From assembly GCA_018873225.1 (NCBI GenBank), contig JAEILZ010000003.1, positions 1,302,001 through 1,366,000 of the forward strand: DNA of 64,000 nt. Reading direction: 5' to 3'. The notes beneath the pieces are model-generated. The model saw nothing but the letters and a program-made list of their open reading frames with translations, was not told the origin of the DNA and did not search any database. Position 1 is the first letter of the stretch. Every line of letters starts with the position of its first letter. Source of the DNA: [Phialemoniopsis] sp. UDSM-2020. Lineage: Eukaryota; Ascomycota; Sordariomycetes; Thyridiales; Thyridiaceae. This document shows positions 11,038 to 23,273 of this stretch, one piece after another. Position numbers and translations under genes: made by a program.

Positions 11038-12918
11038 TCACAAAGCAGGCAACCCATTGAACAACCCAGCCGTCTTCAACCCACCACAAGGCGAACCCAG
11101 CTCCGTCCACCGGCCAGCATACCCCTCGGCGTCCCTCTTTCCCAGTCTCTTTTCTGCTGCCGCCGCCGGCTCCCGGGCAGGAAATCCCTCGAAGCCTCTC
11201 GCATACATCGCCAGCGCGTGCGCAATGGCCTGCACGTTGATCTCGTACGCCGTGAGGTTCACATTGTCCAGGTCGTCCCGCTCCAGGTGATAGTTGGCGT
11301 CGTACACCTCCCCCGCGACGCCGCCAAACATGTCTTCCTCCTCCTCGGTCTTGACCCCGTCGGCCCCCGTGAAGGTACCGCCCGCGGGCACGCCCTCTCT
11401 GATAAAGGGGCCGTAGTCGCTGCGCCCGTCAAAGGGCGAGCTACTCGTGTTCCACCCCTGCGACCAGAAGAACTCGTCAAACAGGCGCTCCGCGTGCTCC
11501 GAACCCGGTGGCGGCGGCGCGACGGCGCCGCTGATGTTGCCACCACCGGCCTCCTGCGCGTGCCGGGCCTCGTCGCTGTTGTCGCCGTCGTACGCGCCGA
11601 GCTTGAAGTTGGGGCTCGCGATCATGTCGAAGTTGAGGTAGAGCCGCAGCTCGTCGAGCTCGGCGGGTGTGCGGGTCGTGACCCAGTGCTTGGAACCGAG
11701 CAGGCCCGACTCCTCGGCCGTCCAGAAGGCGAAGCGCACGCGGCTGTTGACGCGATAGCGCGAGAGCTGGACGGCGAGCTCGAGTAGCGCCGCCGTGCCG
11801 GAGCCGTTGTCGTTGATGCCCGGCCCGGAGGCGACCGAGTCCGTGTGCGCGCCCAGCATGAGCGTGTCTTCGGCCTTGCCGTGACGGGTCGTGGCGATGA
11901 CGTTATAGCTAGAGGAACAGCCCGTGTTAGTCTGACTTGGGTAAGGGGATAGCTGGTTAGGAGGCGAGTTTTGAACGGACCTGACTACATCTTTGGTGGG
12001 TACATCGTAGACATTGATTTCAACCCAGGGTTTGTAAGGGCCTTCGTCGATCTGCAACCGTAGATGCCATGCGTCCGTCTGGAAAATCTGCATAAGGGGG
12101 ATGTCGGTTCGGGCGATATGGTTGAACGGCAGTGCCGCCGTGATGACGGCGCTGGCTCCCATGTACGTCGCCACGTCGATGACGCGCTCCAGGGCGCAAG
12201 GCGAGGTGTGCTCGTTCTGCGGCATCCCCTTTTCCAGTCCGTCAGTGGCGAGGAGAGCAATAGCTCCGTCGATCGAGGTCGGGTAGTCATCCTGGATGGT
12301 TGATATTATCAGCATTGTCCACCGTCGCCTTTCTCATGCATACGGATGGTGCGAAGAGCTCTTTACTGACCAGATGGCAACCAAAGCCCTTGACATGCAC
12401 CAGCTTCCCTTTCACCACCTGTCGCTCCGCAGGATTCAGTCCCTGGACTGACAATTGCTTACCGTCCGCCCGCAGCACGATGTGCTGCGATATGGGGATC
12501 CGCTTGATAAACGGTTGCCTCTCGACGTCGTAATACTCGCTCATAGCTTCCAGTTCTCTCGCGATATATTCTATCGTATCGTTGTGTGCCGGCCCTCCGA
12601 CAAGGCGATTCCCCGCGGGGAAACTGTAGGCTTGATCCTGTAGCTCTGCAAGATGATCCACGAGGGCCGGCAGGCAGACATCGCCCCGGAGTGTTTCCTT
12701 TCGATATCAGCTGGTCTGATTGGAGGCACCGTATACGAACGAGGGTTTTGGTATCTTACCGAGTCAACAAGCTCAAAGTCCTCGTAAAAACACGGCTCAT
12801 TGATGAACCTATATCTCTGATACATACATGGAGGCGGTCTCCGCGAGGTCGGGATGATCGGGTATCGGCGGTCGGCAGCTACCAATGCCAGCAATACGAA
12901 ATACAGAAACACCGACAT
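11038..12918 (-). CDS. Secreted M28-family aminopeptidase (leucine aminopeptidase Y-like)
   Basis: Four exons (12918-12760, 12697-12371, 12291-11981, 11908-11038) give 555 residues. The introns are GTAAGA...GAAAG, GTCAGT...ATCCAG and GTCCGT...CTCTAG (72 nt, with an ACTAAC branch site). The chosen Met opens a signal peptide (MSVFLYFVLLALVAADRR). A protease-associated region occupies roughly 135-250. The M28 metal site is complete: H287 (GAHTDSV), bridging D299 (GPGINDNGSG), catalytic E331 with ligand E332 (TAEESG), D360 (LNFDMIAS) and H473 (DANYHLERDD). These secreted two-zinc exopeptidases release N-terminal hydrophobic residues. After the domain, residues about 505-555 contain a dibasic GKR and a Gly-rich tail, possibly a removable C-terminal segment. 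Exon 1 carries two cysteines before the domain. The third intron is the best supported splice; the first acceptor is the least certain. Confidence 0.87.
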
Positions 12919-13642
12919 CTTCTCTTTAGACATTCAAGGTAGAGAGGGGAGGCAGTAGAAACGATGGGCACCTCAATGAAATGAAGCAGACGGCAAGCTT
13001 AGCATCGCAAGGCAATGTCTTAAGTACAAGCTTGACGCCGGTAAGTTATGTTAAGTAAACAAACATCACTTCGGATATACGTTGCGATCAACAAGGCACG
13101 ATACCAAGTCCGTTGCCGATGGTTAGAGATGTCAGTTGGCGAGGCATCCGGTGCTGGACTGGGAACAAGCAAGCAGTTCAAGCAGTAGCCATGGCTCGGA
13201 GTTTCCTCCGAAGCATAAAGTCGGCTCAGGAACAGATATGCACTCGCAACCGGACCTTAAGGAACTCCGTAGGCCCTGACAGTTGAAGTCCGATTAGAAA
13301 CTCACGCGTCATGCAGATCAGACGAAGGTGCGCAGTTTTGTTTTGCGTAACAACAGTATATAAGGAACGTGGGTATTGGTACTATCCGAAATGGACTAAG
13401 AAATGGAACCAAAGGAGCGTAATGATGTCTGCAGCAAGCAATGTCCTCGCCTTCTCCAAACAATGCCAGATTGTGAACACGAAAGCAGGGTCAGAACGCC
13501 TCCCAACCCCGAATCTTCCATTTGTATATTTTGAAGAGTGGTTTGAATACCAGTCTTGGGCGTTAGATGATGCACTTGTTTGAATCGTTTGCCCTGGATC
13601 AGGGCCGTATATGGCTCCTTGACCAGACGTTTCTCATGAGAC
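12919..13642. promoter_or_regulatory. Promoter of the M28 gene and 3' end of the next minus-strand gene
   Basis: About 720 bases with only short chance frames. Nothing else is supported. Confidence 0.4.
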
Positions 13643-14856
13643 CTAAGCAGTCTCTCGTGGAGTCTGCTCCTCGTCGTATGCGGGTGGAGCCTCTTGCTGC
13701 TCCATGAGGCCAGACTTCTCTTCGGCAGAAGCGGTCTCGGAGCGAGACGACTTGCGGTGATGGTGGGAGTGGCTGAGACCGCGGCGACGGCAGTGGTGTT
13801 GGCGGCGGAAGAAGGGCTGGCCACGGACGACGACGCGCCAGATGCCGACAATGAAAGTGCCGACAAGCATACCGATACTGGCTGATGATTAGCAGATGCA
13901 ATCTAGAGGTGGGAATTTGGGGGGAAAACGTACATGCTCACGCTGACACCTGCCACAATGCCGATGAGAACAGGGAAGATGATGTGAGAGGCGAACTTGT
14001 GGAGGAGCTGGCCGAAGCTGCGATCGCGATACATCTCGGCGACCTCATCGTCCATGTTCTTCTCTGGACGCTCGGAGGCTTGCTCGTCGCTGACCTTGTG
14101 GTGGCCCATGTGGTGGCCAATCTTGCCCATTCCCATCTTGCCGGGGCAGTGACCCTTGAGACGGTCGGCGATCATAGCCCTCCACTTGCAAAGAATAGAT
14201 GAGCATTCCTTATGCTTGTGCTTGGGGCTCTCCTGCGCCGTCTGCGATTCGGTGGCGTGGATGTCACCGATCATCAGGGCACCGTCCAGGCTCTGAATGA
14301 GCTTGATCTGGACATTCTGGATGCCATCGACAAAGTTGCTTCCAACCTCGATGATCTGAAGGTTCAGGTTGATCAAGTCCATATTATCCGTGTTGTCCTG
14401 GGCCTCGTGGTTGACCTGTAGGCTGAACCCCAGCGGGGGCGTCAGAGGCGAGCCGTGAGCCTTGGGCTTCCGGTTGCCATGGTGCCATTCGACGTCGGGA
14501 ATCTGGGGAGCGCTGAGGGTGCCGCTGAAGGGGTCGGCATTGGGATACAACTCAAAGCCGTTGACAGTCAACCGGTCTGATCCGGTATCGTGATCGATGT
14601 TGAAGCTGAGCTCAAGATGGTTGGGAATGGTGTGCTTGTTGCGGAAGGATCCACGGTGTCCTCTGTGGTGGAATAAAGGGCAGCCGGGGCAGTTGAGGTT
14701 CAGTGTTTGGCTCTGAGCGATCTTTGGAACCTCGACGGGGAGTGCGTTGACGATATCGTCGAGTTGGTGAAGGGACTCGGAAAGCTCGGGAGGAACCAAG
14801 AGGGCGTTGGCGGCGGCCAGGCCGGCAGCCGTCAGTGTAAGCGACTTCAGCAACAT
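13643..14856 (-). CDS. Secretory-pathway single-pass membrane protein, conserved fungal family (DUF7728-like), PPxY tail
   Basis: Two exons, 14856-13934 and 13877-13643, are joined across a 56-nt intron (GTACGT...GCCAG with a CTAAT branch), giving 385 residues. MLLKSLTLTAAGLAAANALL is a signal peptide. The lumenal or extracellular part contains a CPGC pair early on, a repeated hydrophobic/polar pattern suggestive of beta structure, and a His/Lys-rich region before the membrane. The splice occurs inside the transmembrane segment (about 290-325: FPVLIGIVAGVSVS, then MLVGTFIVGIW), and splicing is what completes this hydrophobic run. The cytosolic tail is basic near the membrane and ends with a PPAY motif (PPxY) in EAPPAYDEEQ, a potential docking site for the WW domains of Rsp5-type ubiquitin ligases. 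I believe this is the fungal family catalogued as DUF7728, but that name is from memory and the function is unknown. Confidence 0.78.
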
Positions 14857-16055
14857 GGTGCTGCGGTGTGGGGTGTTGAAATCGAAGCCAGTCGATGGAA
14901 TAACGAGAGTAAGGTCGATTTGAGAAAAAGTCGCACAGCGTCTGGGTATTTGGTAATTGTTTTTGGGTGTTTTTGGAGTGTTGTTGTGATGTGATTGTTG
15001 AAAGGAAGACTGCAACACGGGGACTGCACTGATGGGGAGGAGGCGAACGGATGAAGCGGAGTCGAGGTGCCCAGTTGGTGGCCGATGTGGCATGCAATGT
15101 CCTACCTGTACCGACTCGGGTACCTGCCAGAACGAGCAAAACAGTGGAGCAGGGTCACCTGTTTGGACCCTTGAAAGAGGTACCTTAGTAAGTAACGGCC
15201 ATCATCCCACCTTCTGGCACACCCGATTACGTATGCCCTCTCCCTGTTGCCAGCCAAATCCCGTGACCCGAGCCTCTTTGAGATTCCACCCAGGGCGCTA
15301 AAAACGATATCATTGGCATCCAATCTCTCCACAATCTCGAGCTATTGATCGAATACTTTATGCCTTCTATTTTTATCAAAAAGCATACTTCAAACTTGGA
15401 TGTTATTCCCTGCAATATGTATATACATACACCGACCAGGTGGGCTTCCTTTTCCTCTATTGATCCTGTACGGTCGCCGTTCTTTGACCGCTTTGTTTCA
15501 TTGAAAATGCTCATTTTTGCTCAATTGCTGTTGCTATACCTACAACGGGCCATGCCAGCGTGCTCAAGGTGCCGCCCCGGAGCACACGGGCACTAGGTAA
15601 TTGTGGATCGACATTCCAGCGGCCCTGCATGCGCTTAGCTTTCAGGGTTCACGAGGGTCGGCGATAAAGAGGCGCGCGCTGATCTGCCAGGATCAAGTCA
15701 GATATGATATCATTCCCTTCAAGTAAATCTCGATAGATGCCACCGAGATTTGTTGGTCATAGCAGAAATCTCTACGGTGGCCTCTAGCCTTATCGTAGCG
15801 TTCAAAGTATGAATTGATAAAGCGTCCCAGTATTTCTATTCTGGCTCCACCCCAGTCGGAGAATTTTGTCACAGCAAAGGCTCTCCTCCTACTGACCCCA
15901 GCACTCGCCGTAGCACACATAGCTGGGCACGTTGGAACTTGATGGATTGTCCTGACCACTGAGCACTGTCTGTAGTCCACTCAGAAAGAAAGACTGAACC
16001 TGTAGATCAAATAGGCTCCCCGAGAGATGATTATAGACACGAGAAAAGAAGAAGG

Positions 16056-16081
16056 GACAAGTAGCAAAGACAAGTAGCAAA
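16056..16081. repeat. Tandem 13-bp duplication
   Basis: GACAAGTAGCAAA occurs twice back to back at 16056-16068 and 16069-16081 in an A/G-rich intergenic stretch. It is probably a replication-slippage product. Confidence 0.6.
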
Positions 16082-18844
16082 AAATAAGGAAAAAACAAAA
16101 AAGGCGACAAAAAGGGAGTGAACTCTTCTATGTGATGCATGTCAACCTTAGTGCAGGGACAATGCTGATTTTCTCTGTATTTTTTCCATTTGACCATGTG
16201 CCCGTAGGCAGAAGAACCGGATGTTATTTAATTCTATAACCTTGCTGTGAAGAGTCCAACCAAGGTCCAGGAAGGTTTGGGTCATTCATGGTTGGTTTAC
16301 CGACAGGCAGACACTGCACTACCAGGCAGCAACTACAGCAGACCTCAAAAGGAAGACAACTATAAAAGAACGAGAACTGGTGAACTGGTGGCAACGATAG
16401 ATTGGAAGAATATAAGCCGGGCTAGACTCACCGTGATCGACATGCAGGCCGTGTTTGCAAGCTCTCCTGGCGCAACTTGGCTGTAGGGTGCTGCAAGGGA
16501 ATCAAAAGCAACAAGTCGTGATACCACCACGAGCCTCAGGCCAATCAGAACTTACACGTTTCTGACCGCTTGAAAAGATTTGATCACTGTCGTGGAGGTC
16601 TCGGTTTCTTACATGTTCAGAGTCAGAGCTTGAGTATCCCACACAGTGGCCCCAAGCATCTGTCGAGGAGACAGTATCGGTTGTTTCGTTTCAGTCTACT
16701 TGCAGCCCGCAGTGTTCGAGACGAACGGCTGGATGCAATCTGCGACCATCGACGTGGCCCGGCCCGACCGCCATCCACAAAGCCAGGCCCTCCGAGACAG
16801 GTCTTCGGATATGCCACTCACGTGCGTCTCCCGCAGAGCATGTATTCGCCATGAGGTTGCCCACCCCCATCGTGACGCCAAGGGTGCTATGTTAATGATC
16901 AGTCAGCCTCCTGGATCTATTAGGCACAGTAAAAGCTCAGCTGATGCGGTGGTCGATGATAGCAGGAGCATGAAGAAAGGCATATACATGCGTAATGATG
17001 CGGAGCGTGCCTTGCGTGCGAGGTACCATCCGAGAATAGAGTCAGGCGGATAAAGTTGCGTCGGCGGGTCCGCATGAGGGTCTCGTCCCAACGTGTGTAT
17101 CTGAAACACGGCCAGCACAGGGCTTGAGACCCCACGAGGGCAAACTCATCGTGGCCAGGTCTAGGAAACGGGAGTCGGGTAGGCGATCCGCAAACTCTGA
17201 ATCGTACAAGACTGCTCATCCACGGGCCTGCGGGCCACTCCTACTGGAGAGACATTGATGATCGATTTGCTTTGTCCGGGACTTGCCATTGATCATCATC
17301 ATTATCGTACGTGTCGACGGGAGCTGGAACTTGCGAGATGCTGTGATGTCTGTACACCGCTGTCCAACACGGGAACAACGTCAAGAACGACACGGTAGAA
17401 CCCCACGGTCCGTCAATTCGTCGTGTTCGTCTTTTCTTTTTGGCCCCGGTTTCGTTTCACCATCTTCCAAGTGGTGTCACATCATCATTTCGAGGCACAA
17501 AAAGAACGTGTCGAGTACGGGGATTCGGGACAGATAAAGTTAGAATTACTATATTTTGTAAATTGCAAAAAGCTGAAAGACCTGGGAGAGAAACAGTTGG
17601 CAATTTGGGGCTCTCTATTTTTGCATCTACAAAGTAAAGGACCTAGGTAAGTAAGCATGGATAGGAATTCCCGGGTCCGTTGTGGTTCGTCTCGGTGGAC
17701 TTGCCGGAACTGGCTCATGGTGAGTGCGCAGGCAAGGCAGCACAGGTACCCGGCGTGCTCAATGACCAGTACCTAGATGGCCATCTGCACTACTGCTCTT
17801 TGTAAGACTTCAAGGTGAACATCGACAACACGATGCCACGAGTCAAACAGGCCTCTTTTTCGTCCCAGAGCATCATTACTGGCTTTGTCTTTGATCGGGA
17901 TGAAAGTGAAAGGGGCGAGGTTTGTTTGGAGTCAGCCAGATGGAAGGTGAGGATGGGCGCTAGTGTTTCCAATTCGAGTCCGTCGATGCCAGCGATTCGC
18001 TGGAGATGGGGAGCCCCCTGCTGAGCCCCTGCCAGAGGACCGCGCCGAGACACACTAGGGGCCTGTAAAGACGTGCTTTTTGGCGGGCTCCGGTGGGCTT
18101 TGAAGGCCTTTGTTAGTGAAAGGCCCCGTTCTCGAATGATTTCTCCGGCCTATCAACGCTTTTTCTCTCACAACCACGACAACCCCTGTCCGCTCGCTTT
18201 TCCTTCTTTCAGGTACCTTGCATCTTGCCCCTGCGTCTGGCTGGCTGGTTGCGACTCTGCGAGATGGAGACGTCAAATGATCTTGTCGCTCTCGTCATCC
18301 TGTCGATGGCCACATCTCGAGGGCAATGATGCTGATCAGCAATCGAGATACGCGCCGGCCACCTACGTCAACATCATTGGGTCTGCCGACCACGGCGACA
18401 CGACGATGATCACTTGACGACTTTTGGACATTCATAGGAACCCCAGACTAAGGGGTTTGAGAGGCAGAAGCGAAGCCTGTCACCTGGTTCTCGACCATTT
18501 TTGGCTCGGCTGGAAAACCACACTGCTTGACTGCACAATGGTCTGGGCTGGGGCCGGACCCCCAGACCAGACAAGCATCCCATCCCATCTGCACGAGGGG
18601 GCCCCTGTCGACTGCGATATTAGCCTCACCACCGACCCAGGTACAGCCTCGTAAAAAAAGAAGCACTGACGGATGCACTGATGTCCTTCATTTCCACGCT
18701 CTTGTCTGCGACCAGGGGCCGGGTGGCTGTCCTGTCGTACTACTGTACTGTAAGTAGGCAAGGTAGGTAGCCGCTCTCTCCGACCTGTCCGTCATTTGTT
18801 TGCCTATTGCCCGGGCTCACCTTACACGCACGGGGAAATAATCG

Positions 18845-18853
18845 TACTCCGTA
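18845..18853 (+). other. TACTCCGTA word upstream of the EGF-like gene
   Basis: Exact nine-base word, which also occurs exactly at 48653-48661 and as its reverse complement at 61797-61805, always in intergenic DNA. It is a possible dispersed regulatory or repeat-derived word; its role is unknown. Confidence 0.25.
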
Positions 18854-20421
18854 GACTACGGCCCCTTTGTTGTGCGACGGAAGCTCTGTGACTTCTTTCT
18901 CTGGTCCCCCCTCTTCTCTGATAGTCTTCCTCGCTTTTACGCGACAGTCTTTTTTGCGCAGACCAGGACACCCGGGCTGAGAATCCCCCCCGTCTTAGAT
19001 TTCTTGTCTCTCATTTCACCTTTCTTGCGGCCAATTGAACAGTCTTGAAGACGTTGACCATCCCCTCATTTCGTGGCTCGTGTGCGTGTACACCACTTAT
19101 ATCTGCTCACATCTCACCACCACGGCCGCCAGTCTGTGGGATAATCGAGCACCACGTTCGTACATTCATACTCGCAAAGCGCGCAAACAACAGAGAATTT
19201 TGCAAGTAGTCCGCCTGATTGTCTCTTGATCTCCGTACCCTCAGACACCCACCCACCAAGGCAACACCCCAAGCCCTCTGCGCTCCCCACGCCCTGCCTG
19301 TCCCGCCAACCTGAAACATCACCGGGCTTCAGGATACCTCTCGCACCCGCATCGTGCAACACTTGGCCCTCTCTCGCCGGAACGATTCTGCCTACGGGGT
19401 TTCTGCTGTTTGCGTGTGCCAGCACAACGAATGACATTCGGGTTCTGATGAGGAGCAATTGGTCTCAGCATCATTTTCAACCATCAGAGTCGGCTCAGTC
19501 TGGCTCGATATCCTGGCTGTAATAGGAGTCAAGCAACACCAACCGTGCTGCTCTTCTTCTTTCGCCCCGCTACCCCCGAGAGAGAAAGCTCTGTGCGGCT
19601 CACCCAGCGTGGCCCCAAGCCTTCGAAACGTCAAGTGTAAGTGATCTCCCTTTCGCCCACACCACCTGCGACCCGGCTGTTTAGGTCTCCCCTGTCTGGT
19701 TCCGGCCATCATAGAAGCGACCTTTCCGAACCCAGCTCTTTTCTACGGCTTCTACTGAACAGGAAAGACCCCGGCCTTGGTGTCGTGCTGAGAACCAGAA
19801 ACTGTCTCAGGGAGCCATCACCAACTCTTGCTTTCTCCACGTTCCTTATTCCCGCCTCGTCGCGCGCAGGAAGCTGACCTCTTACACCATAGACCACATC
19901 TTCGACGTATCGCTGGTGCGACTCTCGACATTCTAATTCGTTTCTGCAGCATTGTCTTCCTTTCACTCTTTCAGGACAGCTGCATCTAGTTCTCTCAATT
20001 CTCTTGCATTACTCGGATATTGCATTCATTCATTCCTTCATTCAGCCTTTCTTTTCGTTCAGAGACGCGCCGTTACACGACCTTGGACTTGGGGTTGAAC
20101 AACAGCATCCCGGAGATCCTCAGCCAGTCACTTGACTAGCGAAGCGCAGTCATACCAAGCACGAACGTCGTAAACTTCTTCGCGTCGAGCCGTACGAAAT
20201 CTTTTTGGTTAACATCTTCGTCGTGTCGAAACTGGGAAGGCTCGCCCCGAGGTCGCACATCGTTGACGCTTTCTGAAATTTGGAACGGGCTTCTGCGTCC
20301 TTGATGCATACACGACTGGGTTGACACTTCAGATACGAGCAGGAGCTGGGATTTGAGGAGGAAATACGAGGTCGGGTGCAGTTAATGCGGTTCTGAACAT
20401 CTCACTAGGTGGACGGACTAA

Positions 20422-23273
20422 ATGAGTTACACTCAAGATGGGCGAGATATGGATCGATCGACGACCGCAGCGGGATCCATCAGGAGGGCGAGAGAGCGTG
20501 CCGAGGCAGGACTGCCCAGAGAGGATTTTGATCAGTTCGCCCAGCGAATGGCACCCAATGGGGCTTCTCAAAAGGTAGCTTCAGGTCGTCGCGGAGACCA
20601 GAGTGGCGGACAGCCTCGGATACCGCGATCGCAAGGAACGACGACTCTGCAGACTAAGGATGGACAGATCGGAGTTGCGATATCGAGACCGACGCCTGTC
20701 GCCCAATGGCCTCTTGCCGGACCCATGGTCACACCATCAGACGCTGAACCCTACCGGCCGCCGCCAGGTCGATCAGAGCCACCGCAGCGGCCGCCACGGC
20801 CGAGCCGAGTCCCTTCGATTCTAGACGCGTCGCGGATACAGGAGCACACACCTGTCTTTCAATACACGCCGCAGACCGGTAGGGAGTCTGAATTGTCCAT
20901 ACCCCAGACTGCCTCGTCTGTTTCACGACCCTCCACGATTTCTTCTGTCGGATCCATTCCCGACTTCCCGGTGCCCGTGGCACTTCCAGTTCAACCACCC
21001 AGGAGGAGCGTCAACCTTGGACCACCTCCCTCATCACGACGCGGTGCGTCGTCATTCTATTCAAATGCATCTTATGTTTCACCAATTCCAGAGGAGAGCC
21101 CGCGATCAAGGTCACATGCATCATATGCCTCGAGTGCGGCGATGCCGGAGAATTGGGGCACGCCCTCGCCGGGCCCAAGCCCGAATTACCCTGATACCCA
21201 CTACGAGGATGCCATTCCGGAAGAGATAGCTCGTGAAACATCACCTTACGATGAGGACGGAGATGAGAGCCAACTAGTCAGGAGCGCGAGCATCGGCAAG
21301 CGAGCGAAGGCAGCCCTGGTCACAAACATACCTCCGCCTCCACATCTCGAAGTGAGTGACTCTTCGCAAAGACCGGGTCCTTCTCCGGTGCAACGAGGGC
21401 CGTTCAGTGATGGCACTGGCTATCTGGATGCATCCTCGAGTTCTTCGACTTTGCCAACCACGAAGAACCCGATGGCGCCAGCATTGACTGCTGAGGGCAT
21501 GCTGAACGCCTATGATGCGGCGAGCTCGACAGATCCGTCGAACCCGAGCAGGCGGGCATCTGTGTCGCCTCAGCCTCCACCAGGATCGCGACCATACAGC
21601 CGGTTGTCGGCCATAAGAAGGCCACCACGGCTTGATTTGGATGCTGTCAAAAAGGCAGAAGCCAGAGGTAGTTTGACGAGTCTGCCGGATCTCATCAAGC
21701 GTGCCACTCGGCTGGCCGCCAGTCTGGAGAAAGGCAGGAGACCAGCAAGTCGGATCGACGATCTGGAGTACTCGCCCGGATTCGGAGAGCTGGGCGGGAG
21801 CAAGGAGTTCTCAGGTCAGTATTTGCTGATTTCTTATCATCAATGGTGGATTACAAGCTAATGAGCCATGTAGTGGACAATGAAAAGCATCAATCAGGTC
21901 TCTCTGACATGCTTGCAGCATTCCCTCCCCCAGCACAAGTCAATCGGCGCAGCATACGCCAGAGCTGGCGAGATCAGGTCGGGTCCTGGCCTCTACCACT
22001 GGGCTTCAATAGCCGGGATCAAGGCTCTTCGACCGACTACCAGCAGGATGAAGCCACACAAACATCCGGCAAACGCAGACGCAGGTGTTGCGGCATGCCC
22101 TTGTGGGTGTTTCTTCTGCTGCTCGTCATCATTCTCATCATCATCGCGGCAGCCGTCGTCCTACCTCTTGAGTTCCTCGTCATCCGCAAACAGAACAACA
22201 AGTCTGCTCAGGCAAGTCTCAGCCAGTGCCAGAGCCAACTCAAATGCCAGAACGGCGGTACCAACTTTGTCTCGGAGCAAGGACTTTGCTCCTGTATTTG
22301 TGCGAATGGCTTCACTGGATTTGACTGCAGCACCGCCGGCGCGGCGGGCTGCACGACGACCAGCATCAGCCAGGGTGGGACGTCGTCGGCGAACGGCGGT
22401 AGTGGAGGTAATATTGATAATGTCACCCTGGGCGACGCCATCCCTCGCCTCATCCAGCAGGCCCAGTCCAACTTCTCCGTGCCTCTGAACGGGGGCCAGA
22501 TCCTCGCTAAGCTCAACTCGGGCAACCTCAGCTGCTCGGCCGAGAACGCACTCGTCACCTTTGACGGGCGGAGCAACCGCGTCGGCGACGCCTCTTCCGA
22601 GGTTACCGACGTCTCGGGCGGTTTCGGCGTCGCCAACAACGCCGGCGACTTCGCAGAAGAGGCCGCTAATGCCGGCGTGGCTACCGTCACCGAGACTGTA
22701 ACGTCCCAAGAGACGCCCACCCTCGACGCTCGCGCCGACGCTGGCTTCAGCACCATCGTGCCTGTGCCCAGTGTCATCTTTGCCACCACGCGGTCTTTCA
22801 GCACCTCCATCGGCGGCCTGCCCCCGACAACTACGACAACTGTGACAACGACCATCAACACGGGCATCGCCAACGGAGGCGGCGCGGCGTCGACGACTCC
22901 TACGTCGGCTGCGACCTCAGCGGCACTACCCGCGCCGAGCACGACATTCACTGTCACCGAAGAGGTCCTTGACTTCGCGCGCGTGGCCATCCTCTACGTG
23001 CTACAGGAAGGCGAGCTACGCGAGGCCGAGACGGCGCAGACGATCTTGCAGCGCCTCTTTTCGGCGGCCAGCAAGACCCGCGCTGGTAGCAGCGGCTCGG
23101 GCGGCGTCTCCATCAACCAGGCACGCAACGTGACGCTCAACAACGGCAACTCGGTTGACCTGCTCAACCTGCTCGTTGACGTCGGCAAGGGAGGACCCGT
23201 CGGGGGCAGGGGAGGATCTTCTGCCTCGAGGATGAGGAGAAGAGGCCTGCGTTTCCTGGGGTGGGCTGCTTAA
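20422..23273 (+). CDS. Type II membrane protein with long disordered cytosolic domain and EGF-like module
   Basis: Two exons, 20422-21814 and 21874-23273, are joined across a 59-nt intron (GTCAGT...ATGTAG), giving 930 residues. There is no signal peptide. Residues 1-535 are Pro/Ser/Arg-rich and disordered, with polyproline stretches (RPPRPSR, PPPPH). A basic stop (KRRRRCC) precedes one hydrophobic helix at about 541-563, so the N-terminus should face the cytosol; C536 and C537 are plausible palmitoylation sites. Outside the membrane, about 583-616 is an EGF-like module with the CQNGG start, a CSCIC pair and a GFTGFDC end. The rest is Ser/Thr/Gly/Val-rich, probably O-glycosylated, with Thr runs at about 785-800. 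EGF-like modules are scarce in fungi but occur in a conserved family of ascomycete cell-surface proteins. The role is unknown; adhesion or wall sensing is an inference from the architecture. Confidence 0.87.

Larger units (their letters stand above)
14857..20421. promoter_or_regulatory. 5.6 kb divergent intergenic region, including a long leader for the EGF-like gene
   Basis: No supportable protein gene. From about 18,880 to 20,420 the plus strand is rich in C and T and contains a strong donor-like GTAAGT at 19637 followed by a CTGAACAG acceptor-like site ending at 19762. This is consistent with a long spliced 5' untranslated leader for the plus-strand gene at 20422. Several short upstream open frames lie in it. 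The left part serves the minus-strand gene starting at 14856. Confidence 0.4.

Noticed and set aside
11218..11787. 189-codon plus-strand frame opposite the M28 gene
   Set aside because: It is a shadow of a GC-rich conserved exon with a complete M28 metal site on the minus strand.
14857..15093. In-frame upstream Met at 15093 for the DUF7728-like gene
   Set aside because: The extra 79 residues are low-quality sequence that would bury a clear signal peptide beginning at 14856.
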